Below are positions 38,589-45,558 of a DNA stretch of 64,000 bases, in pieces. The notes under the pieces were generated by a model that saw only the letters and a program-made list of their open reading frames with translations, ran no database searches and was not told where the DNA came from. The translations under genes were made by a program, and so were the position numbers. Origin of the DNA: DATBHM01 sp963772375 (GTDB lineage Bacteria; Actinomycetota; UBA4738; JACQTL01); the NCBI GenBank assembly GCA_963772375.1, contig CAVYXG010000001.1:1178001-1242000 (forward strand). The letters run 5' to 3'. Each line of letters begins with the position of its first letter. Positions within the stretch are counted from its first letter, which is position 1.

Positions 38589-41500
38589 TCAGAAGGCCGC
38601 CGGCGCGTACGACGCCGCGTACGCCGCCCAGTCGGAGGACGACATGAGGTCCTCGAACGAGATGTGGTTGTCGTTGCCCGCGTCGCCGGCCGCCGCGGCC
38701 GCAGTCTGACCCGGGGGCGGCAGGGCCCCGCCGCTCTCGCCGCCGCCGGCGAACTGCTTCTCGATCGGCCCCACGGTCACGCTCGCCGAGAAGCACAGGA
38801 CGTCGACCTCGACCGTGAGCTGGGCCTGACCGTAGACGGACTTCGACTGCCCGTCGTCCACGTAGGTCAGCTTCAGCTCGAACAGCAGGTGGGCGGAGAT
38901 CAGGCCGAGGACGTCGAGGTTCCCCTCGAGGTTGACGAACCCGGTGAGCGTGGTCTTCTGCAGGCCGTTGTTCTGTTCCTCGATGTTGATGTAGACGCCG
39001 GCCATCACGCTGACGCCGCCCGACGCCACCCCGAGGTCGATGGCGATCTTGGCGCCGAACTCCAGGACGAGCGTGAGCGACTCGAACCCGTCGAGCCCCA
39101 GGCCGACCTCCACCGAGCCGCCTCCGCCGAAGCAGGACACGGTGATCAGGAACGGCTCCTCCTCCGAGGCGAAGTTGAACCGGATCCGTGCGGCCCCCGC
39201 GACGAACGGGATGTTGAGCGACGCCCCGAACGACAAACCCTCGAGGTTGAACACCCCGACCTGGATGGCCGGGAGGCCCACGCTCACCGATGCCGTGATC
39301 CCGTTGGCGTCGACCTCGATCGACGGGCCGCCGCCCCCGCTGTCGGGCTCGTCGGAGGGGCCGGCCTTCGCGCGGGCCTCGGCATGCCTGGAGGGCGCCA
39401 GCCCGCCGCTTCCCAGTCCGACCGACTCCAGGAACTGCTGCAGCTTCGAGACGAACTCCAGGACCCCGACGAACTGCATGTCGGTGACCGCGGGGTCGAC
39501 GTCGGGCTTCTCGCCGGACTTCGAGGTGAACGACAGGTGGTCGAACGTGATGATGATCGCCTCGAACACGTTCCCGATCAGGGCGACCTGGAAGTCCTCG
39601 ATGGTCCCCTCGATCGCGAACGTGGACTCCCCGGGCGAGCCGTTCGGATCGAGCATCGTCGTGACCTCGGCCTTGAGCGAGATCCTGCAATCCCCACCCG
39701 GCCGGAAGATGTCCAGCGGGTCGCCCTGCGGATCGGGGTTCCACTCGAGCGACGTGACGATCTTGTCGGGGAAGGGTGTCGACAGCGTCTTCGGCACCTT
39801 GTCGAGGTTCGAGAAGCCCGAGACCGCCGCGATGATGTCCCACAGGTCGATGCCGCCCAGGATCTTCGGCAGCGTCCCCGGGGTCCCGAAGAAATCCTGC
39901 GGGTTGAAGTCCGTGGGCACCCCGTTCTGCAGGTCGCCGCCCATCGGCCCCAGCTCCGCCGACAGCCCGGTGATCGCCATCGACGGCGTGATCGCTCCGC
40001 CCGAACGGTCGGCGGCGAGGATCAGGTCGAGCGGCTCGACGGTCGGGTCGTCGTCGAACATCTCGCTCTCGGCGATCAGCGACGCGAAGACCTTGGCGGC
40101 GTTCGCCTGCGCGTTCAGGTACGTCGAGTGGTAGGCGATCGTCGGCTTCTTGGCGAGCGCGCCGCCGGCGATCTGCTCCGCGGCCTGCAGCCGTACCCTC
40201 GAGGCCGCCATGCGCGGGAAGAACCGCGGCTGGCCCGACGGGACCGAGTCGCCCTGCTGGGCGGCGACCCCGCCGAACGTCATGTCCTGCGCCTCGTGCG
40301 CGGTGTCGCTGGCGTTCCCGCCGGTGAACTTGGCGTAGGCGACCTTCTGGCCGTTCAGCTGGAACGTGTGGCGCGATGACGGAGTCGCCGTTTGGTGCTG
40401 CTGGGCGATACGGTCGATGTCGGACTTCTTGCTGCTGTCGAGCGTCAGCGTTGCCGACACGAAGATCAGCGGCGTGGCGAAGTTGATCTCCTGGCCGTCG
40501 CGGTCGATCGCCTCGATCTGGAAGTTGAAGTCGCTCGGCGTGCCGTTCGCCGCGGGGACCATGGGCCAGAACGCGTCGGGGCCGTACGGCTGATTGTTCG
40601 TCTTGAGGACCCGCGTCTGGGGAATCGAGTTTGCACCGTCGTATGGCTCGAGGTTGGGAGTGGCCGGAGTCTTGATCGTCACCTTCGTGAACGGCAGGTC
40701 CCGCGCCCCGAACGGCTGCGCCGCGTTCATCGGGTACTCCTTGACCCGCTCCTTCGGCACGATGAACGCGTGCTGGCGGAGGTACGCGCCCACCTGCCCG
40801 TTCGACGGGCCGGACTCCGCAGGCTGGAGCTTCCGTTCCGTCACGGTGACCACGACCGCCTGGTGCCCGAACGGGAACAGGTGCCCGGCGTGGATGACCC
40901 GCACGAAGTTGTCACGGCCGATCGCCGCCCGGTGGTCCCATTCGATGAGGTCGCTGATCCACTGGAAGCCGAACGGGTTCGTCTGGACGATCGGCCACGT
41001 CCCGATCGTGTCCATCCAGGCCCCGAGTGCGGACAGGACGAACCGATCGGCCGCGACGGGCTTGGGGACGTACTTCGTCGACGTTCCCTGGAGGAACAGC
41101 GAGCGATCGGACGTCAGCCGGACGATCTGCCAGCGGTCGTTCGGCTTCAGCGAGGTCCGCTCGGGTGGATCGGGGCCGAGGTCGTTCGAGCTCGGGAGCT
41201 GGTTGGGGTTGAACCCGGGCGTCCATACGGCGCGGAGCGGACCGCCCTCGAGCGTGTGCGACTGCGGCTTGGTGGAATGCGTCGCGAACCGCGTGTGCCA
41301 CAGCTCGGTCCGGCTCCGGCCGTCCTTCGGGTCGACGTGGGTGACCGGGGCGAGCGAGTGGAGCCACCGCTGGGACGGCCCGGGCGACAGGTACAGCCGC
41401 CACGGGACCTCGAGCGAGGTCTGCGTCGCACCCGGCTGTATGATCCCGGAACCCTGAGGGGGCGGCGTCTGCGCGGCGGGCACCAGGTTCGGCGTCCAGG

Positions 41501-42059
41501 CGGCCCACGCGAGCAGCGTCTCGAGGTCGAACGGGATGACCTTCGTGCCGCCCGGGACCACGAACCCCAGCCGGCTGGCCCCGGCCAGCGCGGAAGGCAC
41601 CGGTGGGGACGTCAGGGTCTCCGGGCCGGGGTCACCCTGGATCTTCGGGTCGTTCACCTCGAAGAACGCGTGTTCGGCGAGGTGCTGCGGGTCGAAGTGG
41701 ACGACCACCAGTGCGGGCCGCGTCGGGACGATGCGGGTGAGGCGAGCGGTGTGCACGTTGCCCGGCCCCGCCCGGCCGCGCCGGAGGAGCTTGAGGTTCA
41801 GGAACTCGAACGACACCGCCAGCATGTCGCGGGCCCGAACGGCGTCGACCACCAGACCGCTCGCGCCCGCCCTGCCGAACTCGGTGTCGGCCGCCGCGAG
41901 GGCCCGCGCCGGGCCCACGCCGGCCGCGACCGTGGCGACGCCCGTGTACTTGAGGAACGTGCGGCGGGTGATCAGGCTGCGCGCGTCATCACCGGACGGA
42001 GCAGTCCCCCCCACCTCCCCCGAACCCGGTGCATTGCCGTCGGATGGTTCGCCCGGCAC
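38589..42059 (-). CDS. Giant Tat-exported protein of unknown function (1,156 aa)
   Basis: I do not recognise this protein. The N-terminus carries a twin-arginine signal: TRRTFLKYTGVATVAAG at residues 31-47, then PARALAAAD with an ALA cleavage site near residue 60. This predicts folded export. The middle (60-800) is of mixed composition with many beta-turns. Residues about 910-1120 are a run of short amphipathic strands ending in Gly or Asn (for example SVEVGLGLDGF, TLVLEFGAKIAIDLG, AHLLFELKLTY), resembling a repetitive beta-sheet, barrel or solenoid. The tail is Ala/Gly-rich, then DNHISFEDLM. GTG at 42059 is chosen for its ribosome site (AGGGAG) and a well-placed TTGACA promoter. First gene of the operon. 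Confidence 0.85.
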   Translation of the reverse strand: MPGEPSDGNAPGSGEVGGTAPSGDDARSLITRRTFLKYTGVATVAAGVGPARALAAADTEFGRAGASGLVVDAVRARDMLAVSFEFLNLKLLRRGRAGPGNVHTARLTRIVPTRPALVVVHFDPQHLAEHAFFEVNDPKIQGDPGPETLTSPPVPSALAGASRLGFVVPGGTKVIPFDLETLLAWAAWTPNLVPAAQTPPPQGSGIIQPGATQTSLEVPWRLYLSPGPSQRWLHSLAPVTHVDPKDGRSRTELWHTRFATHSTKPQSHTLEGGPLRAVWTPGFNPNQLPSSNDLGPDPPERTSLKPNDRWQIVRLTSDRSLFLQGTSTKYVPKPVAADRFVLSALGAWMDTIGTWPIVQTNPFGFQWISDLIEWDHRAAIGRDNFVRVIHAGHLFPFGHQAVVVTVTERKLQPAESGPSNGQVGAYLRQHAFIVPKERVKEYPMNAAQPFGARDLPFTKVTIKTPATPNLEPYDGANSIPQTRVLKTNNQPYGPDAFWPMVPAANGTPSDFNFQIEAIDRDGQEINFATPLIFVSATLTLDSSKKSDIDRIAQQHQTATPSSRHTFQLNGQKVAYAKFTGGNASDTAHEAQDMTFGGVAAQQGDSVPSGQPRFFPRMAASRVRLQAAEQIAGGALAKKPTIAYHSTYLNAQANAAKVFASLIAESEMFDDDPTVEPLDLILAADRSGGAITPSMAITGLSAELGPMGGDLQNGVPTDFNPQDFFGTPGTLPKILGGIDLWDIIAAVSGFSNLDKVPKTLSTPFPDKIVTSLEWNPDPQGDPLDIFRPGGDCRISLKAEVTTMLDPNGSPGESTFAIEGTIEDFQVALIGNVFEAIIITFDHLSFTSKSGEKPDVDPAVTDMQFVGVLEFVSKLQQFLESVGLGSGGLAPSRHAEARAKAGPSDEPDSGGGGPSIEVDANGITASVSVGLPAIQVGVFNLEGLSFGASLNIPFVAGAARIRFNFASEEEPFLITVSCFGGGGSVEVGLGLDGFESLTLVLEFGAKIAIDLGVASGGVSVMAGVYINIEEQNNGLQKTTLTGFVNLEGNLDVLGLISAHLLFELKLTYVDDGQSKSVYGQAQLTVEVDVLCFSASVTVGPIEKQFAGGGESGGALPPPGQTAAAAAGDAGNDNHISFEDLMSSSDWAAYAASYAPAAF

Positions 42060-42087
42060 CGGTGGGTCTCCCTGGAGCGTTGCCCGA

Positions 42088-42116
42088 ACACTGCTCGCGG
42101 CCCGGGCGCCTGTCAA
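42088..42116 (-). promoter_or_regulatory. Candidate promoter of the giant-protein operon (TTGACA-17-CAGTGT)
   Basis: Read leftward there is a perfect -35 box TTGACA (42116-42111), a 17-nt spacer and CAGTGT as a weak -10 (42093-42088). The expected start near 42081 gives a leader of about 22 nt that includes the ribosome site before the GTG at 42059. It is the only full TTGACA box I noticed in a promoter position in the window. Confidence 0.45.
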
Positions 42117-42168
42117 CCCTGAATCGAGCCGTGACGGGCGGCCCCGGAGACGCCAAGATGCCGGCACC

Positions 42169-42573
42169 ATGGCGCGCGACGACACGCCCTCGACCAAGCC
42201 GCTGCTCGACAAGCTCGGCGTGAAGGAAGGCATGCGCATCGCCGTGCTCGGCCTCGACGACCCCGCGTTCGTCGAGCTGCTCGGCACGCGGACGGGCGAC
42301 GTCTACGTCGGCCGACGGCGGGTCGGCCTCGACCAGCTCTACGCTCGGTTCGACCGGCGCGAGGACCTCGTGCGCCTGCGAACCCACAAGGACTTCATCG
42401 AGAGAGACGGCGCCATCTGGGCGCTCCGGCCGAAGGGATCCAAGGCCGTCCACATCCACGAGAACGACGTCCGCGACGCCGCGCTCGATGCCGGCCTGGT
42501 CGACGTGAAGGTCGTCAGCTTCTCGACCGAGCTCTCCGCGATGAAGCTCGTCTACCGCCTGAAGGACCGCTGA
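42169..42573 (+). CDS. DUF3052-like actinobacterial protein
   Basis: 134-aa small protein resembling the DUF3052 family found in actinobacteria: KLGVKEGMRIAVLGLDDPAFVELL at residues 15-38, followed by strand-helix segments and FIERDGAIWALRPKGSKAVHIHE. The pattern LGVKEG..IAVLG looks Rossmann-like, reminiscent of a methyltransferase core without the rest. No enzymatic residues can be named and the function is unknown. ATG at 42169 has no Shine-Dalgarno site; CAAGAT lies 9 nt upstream and may be a weak -10 for a leaderless message. It diverges from the giant operon and converges with the next gene. Confidence 0.8.
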   Translation: MARDDTPSTKPLLDKLGVKEGMRIAVLGLDDPAFVELLGTRTGDVYVGRRRVGLDQLYARFDRREDLVRLRTHKDFIERDGAIWALRPKGSKAVHIHENDVRDAALDAGLVDVKVVSFSTELSAMKLVYRLKDR

Positions 42574-42577
42574 CCGA

Positions 42578-42916
42578 TCAGCGTTTCTTCGCGTCGACCG
42601 CGCGCTGGAGCTGGGCCTTCGTCATCTTCGAACGGCCGGAGATGTTCATCTGCCGGGCCTCGTTGTCGAGCTGTTCGCGGGTGCGGCCCCTGGGGCGGTT
42701 GGTCCCGGAACGCTGGCCGCCGCGCTTCGACGAGGGCATGTCCCGCACCGACGAGCGCGACGCGGTCTTCGACTGGCCCCGCTGGGCCCGCTCCTTGTTG
42801 ATCGTCCGCGCGGCGATCTCCTTCGCCCGCTTCGTCGATGCTCCCTGCGAACGCTCCGAGTCCCGGACGTGCTCGTACTTCCGTTCTTGCTTGTCGGTCC
42901 ATTCCTGACGGGGCAT
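42578..42916 (-). CDS. Small basic Rho-N/SAP-like stress protein
   Basis: 112-aa very basic protein. It begins MPRQEWTDKQERKYEHVRDS and is rich in Lys/Arg throughout. The end, ARQMNISGRSKMTKAQLQRAVDAKKR (residues about 86-112, with a short break), has the helix-turn-helix pattern of Rho-N or SAP modules that bind nucleic acid. Proteins of this type are often annotated as plasmid-stabilisation or DUF7218-like and are widespread in high-GC genomes; the function is unproven. ATG at 42916 has a strong ribosome site (GAGGAGGT). A GTTC-16-GGGAAT element upstream resembles a SigB-class promoter, which would make it a general-stress gene. Confidence 0.8.
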   Translation of the reverse strand: MPRQEWTDKQERKYEHVRDSERSQGASTKRAKEIAARTINKERAQRGQSKTASRSSVRDMPSSKRGGQRSGTNRPRGRTREQLDNEARQMNISGRSKMTKAQLQRAVDAKKR

Positions 42917-42955
42917 GGAGTTGTACCTCCTCGTGTTCGGTGTCTCGTTCGGAAC

Positions 42956-42981
42956 ATTCCCGGCCGGAGCCGGGTAGGAAC
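42956..42981 (-). promoter_or_regulatory. Candidate SigB-type promoter (GTTC-16-GGGAAT)
   Basis: Read leftward: GTTC (42981-42978), a 16-nt spacer and GGGAAT (42961-42956), close to the actinobacterial SigB/SigF pattern GTTT-N14-17-GGGTAT. A CCCGGC-CGGA-GCCGGG inverted repeat (42959-42974) overlaps the spacer and the -10 end. It would serve the basic protein gene at 42916. Confidence 0.3.
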
Positions 42982-43058
42982 CCCGGAACGATCCGATTTC
43001 GGTCGTTCTTGGATACTTTGGGTACCCTGGGTCCCTCACGACACGAAGGAGCACTCCC

Positions 43059-43634
43059 ATGCCCGCACGAAGGATCATGTCTGCAGTCCTCGCCGCCGTC
43101 GCGCTGGCCACCTTCGCCGCGTGTTCGAAGGGCTCCGCCAACACCACGACCGGGAACCAGCCCGCCGCAACCAGCGCCCCGGCGTCCGGCGCTCCGGCGT
43201 CCGGCGGGAGCTCCATCCCCCCGGTCACCGACGCCACCGCCGTCCGCGACCAGCTGCTCCAGATGGCGAAGAAGTTCCACTTCACGGAGCAGAACAAGGA
43301 CTTCGGGCTCGTGGCCGCCTGGCAGCAGGCGTTCCCGAACATGAAGGCCGGCCCGTTCGACTTCAGCGAGGCGACCCCGGACACGTTCTCGTTCGGGATG
43401 TCGTACACGTTCCCGCACGACTCGAAGGAGTCCCACGGCTACGACCAGGTCATGGGGATCGCCGTCATGGACCAGAGCGGAACCTGCGCCGGCGGCGCCG
43501 TCGTCATCCCACAGGCCGGGGACTTCACCCCCGCAGGCGACAACGCCATGCCGTCGGTCTTCGTGCCGGTCGACATGTCGAACGCGAAGAAATGCACCGC
43601 CGAGGTCGCCAACGACACGTACGGCAGGACCTGA
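43059..43634 (+). CDS. Putative lipoprotein
   Basis: 191-aa exported lipoprotein of unknown function. A signal peptide (ARRIMSAVLAAVALATFAAC) ends in the lipobox FAAC, with Cys22 as the lipidated residue. A Ser/Thr/Ala/Pro-rich spacer (to about residue 52) tethers a small globular domain with a helix (TAVRDQLLQMAKKF) and strands including DTFSFGMSYTFP. Two further cysteines (in GTCAGG and KKCTAE) may form a disulfide. ATG at 43059 has a good ribosome site (GAAGGAG, 10 nt upstream); a second ATG at codon 7 is also possible. No recognised partner is adjacent. Confidence 0.82.
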   Translation: MPARRIMSAVLAAVALATFAACSKGSANTTTGNQPAATSAPASGAPASGGSSIPPVTDATAVRDQLLQMAKKFHFTEQNKDFGLVAAWQQAFPNMKAGPFDFSEATPDTFSFGMSYTFPHDSKESHGYDQVMGIAVMDQSGTCAGGAVVIPQAGDFTPAGDNAMPSVFVPVDMSNAKKCTAEVANDTYGRT

Positions 43635-43644
43635 CCCGCGATCG

Positions 43645-43989
43645 TCAGCGACCGAGTACGACGTCGATGCCGGTCAGCACGAGTTCGAGTTCCTGCGGCG
43701 AGACTCGCCCGAGCCGCCGTGTGAGCAAGGAGCGATCGATCGCGACGATCTGCGAGACGTTCGCCACCGACTCCCGATCGAGACCGCGTCGACGTGATGC
43801 GATTCGGACGTTTCCGGGGGCGGATGCCCACCGGAGGTTGCTCGTGAGCGGCACGACCACGACGGTGGCGAGACGACTCGCATTGAGGGCATCCCCCTGG
43901 ACGACGAGGACAGGCCGTCGGAAACCCGGGCCCGAACCGACCGCGTCGGGCATCTCCGCCCAGTACAGCTCGCCATGGCCGATTACCAC
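43645..43989 (-). CDS. mazF: MazF/PemK-family endoribonuclease toxin
   Basis: 114-aa toxin of the MazF/PemK family, which cleaves mRNA at short sequence motifs. Typical features are GELYWAEMPDAVGSGPGFRRPVLVVQGD with the conserved R-P-V-L-V strand, VVVPLTSNLRW and VANVSQIVAIDRSLLTRRLG. The gene starts 7 nt inside the end of the ribbon-helix-helix antitoxin gene, the usual antitoxin-then-toxin order. The toxin would be neutralised by tight binding of the antitoxin and released when it is degraded. Complete and apparently intact. Confidence 0.9.
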   Translation of the reverse strand: MVIGHGELYWAEMPDAVGSGPGFRRPVLVVQGDALNASRLATVVVVPLTSNLRWASAPGNVRIASRRRGLDRESVANVSQIVAIDRSLLTRRLGRVSPQELELVLTGIDVVLGR

Positions 43990-44219
43990 TCGGTGCGTTC
44001 CATGACCCGGCGCCCAGCCTCGGTGAGCCAGAGATCCCGCTGGTCGTCGAGTCCCTCGAGCGCCTCGTCCATGGCACGCGTGACCGCCAGCGGGTCGCGT
44101 CGGAGCAGGTACTCGGCAAGCGCTTCCCGGTAGAGCTGACTCCGGGTCTTGCCGAACCGCCTGGCGAACGCTTCGGCCTCTGCATAGAGATCGTCCGGGA
44201 TCGAGATCGCCGTCTTCAT
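43983..44219 (-). CDS. Ribbon-helix-helix antitoxin of the MazF module
   Basis: 78-aa antitoxin. Residues 1-45 form a ribbon-helix-helix DNA-binding domain (MKTAISIPDDLYAEAEAFARRF, then KTRSQLYREALAEYLLRR). The C-terminal 30 residues (DEALEGLDDQRDLWLTEAG) are the acidic toxin-binding tail. It is translated with and binds MazF, and the complex normally represses the operon. TATACT, an excellent -10 box, ends 6 nt before the ATG, so the message is probably leaderless. There is no obvious long palindrome over the promoter. Confidence 0.88.
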   Translation of the reverse strand: MKTAISIPDDLYAEAEAFARRFGKTRSQLYREALAEYLLRRDPLAVTRAMDEALEGLDDQRDLWLTEAGRRVMERTEW

Positions 44220-44225
44220 ACCCGG

Positions 44226-44231
44226 AGTATA
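44226..44231 (-). promoter_or_regulatory. Candidate -10 element (TATACT) of the toxin-antitoxin operon
   Basis: Leftward TATACT is one base from the TATAAT consensus and ends 6 nt before the antitoxin ATG, consistent with a leaderless transcript. Confidence 0.5.
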
Positions 44232-44246
44232 ACTACTGGACGGAGA

Positions 44247-45407
44247 TTACCCGGCGACCGCTTTGAGGATGTTCCTTGCGATGACCACGCGCTGGATCTG
44301 GTTCGTTCCCTCGTAGATCTGCGTGATCTTGGCGTCCCGCATGAAGCGTTCCACCGGGTACTCGCGCATGTAGCCGTACCCGCCCAGGATCTGCACGGCG
44401 TCGGTCGTGACCTTCATGGCGGCGTCGCTCGCGTAGCACTTGGCCAGCGAGGCGAACAGCGTCATCCGGGGGTCGCCGGCCTCGACCAGCGACGCGGCCT
44501 TGTACACGAGCAGCCGCGCGGCCTCGATCTCCATCGCCATGTCCGCGAGCATGAACTGCAGCCCCTGGAACTCGCTGATCCGCTTGCCGAACTGTTCCCG
44601 TTCGGTCATGTACCTCGCCGCGAAGTCGAACGCCCCCTGCGCGATCCCGAGCGCCTGCGCCCCGATCGTCGGCCGCGAGTAGTCGAGGGTCTTCATGGCG
44701 ATCCTGAACCCCTCGCCGTCGGCGCCGATCAGCCGGTCGGCCGGGATCTCCACGTTCTCGAGGAACACCTCGCGCGTCGGCGAACCATGGATGCCGAGCT
44801 TCTGCTCCTCCCGGCCGAACGACACCCCGGCGTCGTCGCGGTACACGAGGAAGCAGGAGATGCCCTCGCCGCGGAGCGCCGGGTCCTTCGTGGCGAACAC
44901 CGTGTACGCGTCCGAGACACCCGCGCCGGTGATGAACCGCTTGGTGCCGTTCAGCACGAAGCCGTCCCCGGTCGTCGAGTACCTCGTCCGCATGCTGACG
45001 GCGTCGCTGCCGCTCCCGGGCTCGGTGAGGCAGTACGACATGAGGTGGCGGCCCTCGGCGATCCCGCCGAACAGCTCCCGCTTCTGCTCGTCCGATCCCG
45101 CCAGCATGACCGGGATCGCGCCGAGCCGGGCCACCAGCGGCGTCAGCGTCACGCCGGCCGACACCCGCGACAGCTCCTCGGTCATCACGGCGAACGTGAG
45201 CGAACTGCCCCCACCGCCCCCGAACTGCTCCGGGTACCCCACCCCCATCAGGCCGTGTTCGACGAGCACCTCCCACAGGTCCTTCGGCCACTCGTCAGTC
45301 TCGTCGACCTCCTGCGCGCGCGGCGCGATCTTGTCCTCCGCGATCTCGCGGACGAGGCGGCGGAACTCCTCGAGCTCCTCGGGCAGGTCGAAGTTGTGTT
45401 CTGTCAT
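44247..45407 (-). CDS. Acyl-CoA dehydrogenase
   Basis: 386-aa FAD-dependent acyl-CoA dehydrogenase that introduces the alpha-beta double bond and passes electrons to ETF. Motifs: LMSYCLTEPGSGSDA (FAD and substrate site), FITGAGVSDAYTVFA, REQFGKRISEFQGLQFMLAD, QILGGYGYMREYPVERFMRDAKI and the catalytic glutamate in IYEGTNQIQR near residue 370. Sequence style is that of short/branched-chain acyl-CoA dehydrogenases. ATG at 45407 has an AGGAG site 12 nt away, and TAGACT lies 40 nt upstream. It stands alone, with no ETF or enoyl-CoA hydratase gene beside it, but other acyl-CoA genes occur across the next 17 kb. Confidence 0.92.
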   Translation of the reverse strand: MTEHNFDLPEELEEFRRLVREIAEDKIAPRAQEVDETDEWPKDLWEVLVEHGLMGVGYPEQFGGGGGSSLTFAVMTEELSRVSAGVTLTPLVARLGAIPVMLAGSDEQKRELFGGIAEGRHLMSYCLTEPGSGSDAVSMRTRYSTTGDGFVLNGTKRFITGAGVSDAYTVFATKDPALRGEGISCFLVYRDDAGVSFGREEQKLGIHGSPTREVFLENVEIPADRLIGADGEGFRIAMKTLDYSRPTIGAQALGIAQGAFDFAARYMTEREQFGKRISEFQGLQFMLADMAMEIEAARLLVYKAASLVEAGDPRMTLFASLAKCYASDAAMKVTTDAVQILGGYGYMREYPVERFMRDAKITQIYEGTNQIQRVVIARNILKAVAG

Positions 45408-45447
45408 GGCGGATCATTGCTCCTTGGATTCGGATAGGTTCGAAACG

Positions 45448-45453
45448 AGTCTA
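45448..45453 (-). promoter_or_regulatory. Candidate -10 element (TAGACT) for the acyl-CoA dehydrogenase gene
   Basis: Leftward TAGACT about 40 nt before the ATG, giving a leader that contains the AGGAG ribosome site. The hexamer is the same as before rmlC, the thiolase and pccB. Confidence 0.4.
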
Positions 45454-45515
45454 GGACCGGGCCGGACGACGGACGAGTGCCTGACGATCGAGTCGGTGCC
45501 CATCCATCGGTGATA

Positions 45516-45534
45516 CGCCGCCGTTCCGGCGGCG
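45516..45534 (-). terminator. Strong GC hairpin after the membrane-sensor gene
   Basis: CGCCGCCG-TTC-CGGCGGCG, a perfect 8-bp stem with a 3-nt loop, 24 nt beyond the stop at 45559 and before the next promoter on the same strand. It is the cleanest terminator-like hairpin I saw. Confidence 0.5.
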
Positions 45535-45558
45535 CAACGGGCGAACAGGACGCCGGCC

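Noticed and set aside
34822..38709. Rightward open frame of 1,295 codons opposite the giant gene
   Set aside because: It is almost as long as the real gene, so I compared them. This frame is extremely Arg/Val/Leu/His-rich without hydrophobic-core patterning. The leftward frame has balanced composition, a ribosome site and operon spacing.
43645..44219. Mobile element or genomic island around the toxin-antitoxin pair
   Set aside because: No integrase, transposase, direct repeats or tRNA are visible nearby, and base composition does not change noticeably.
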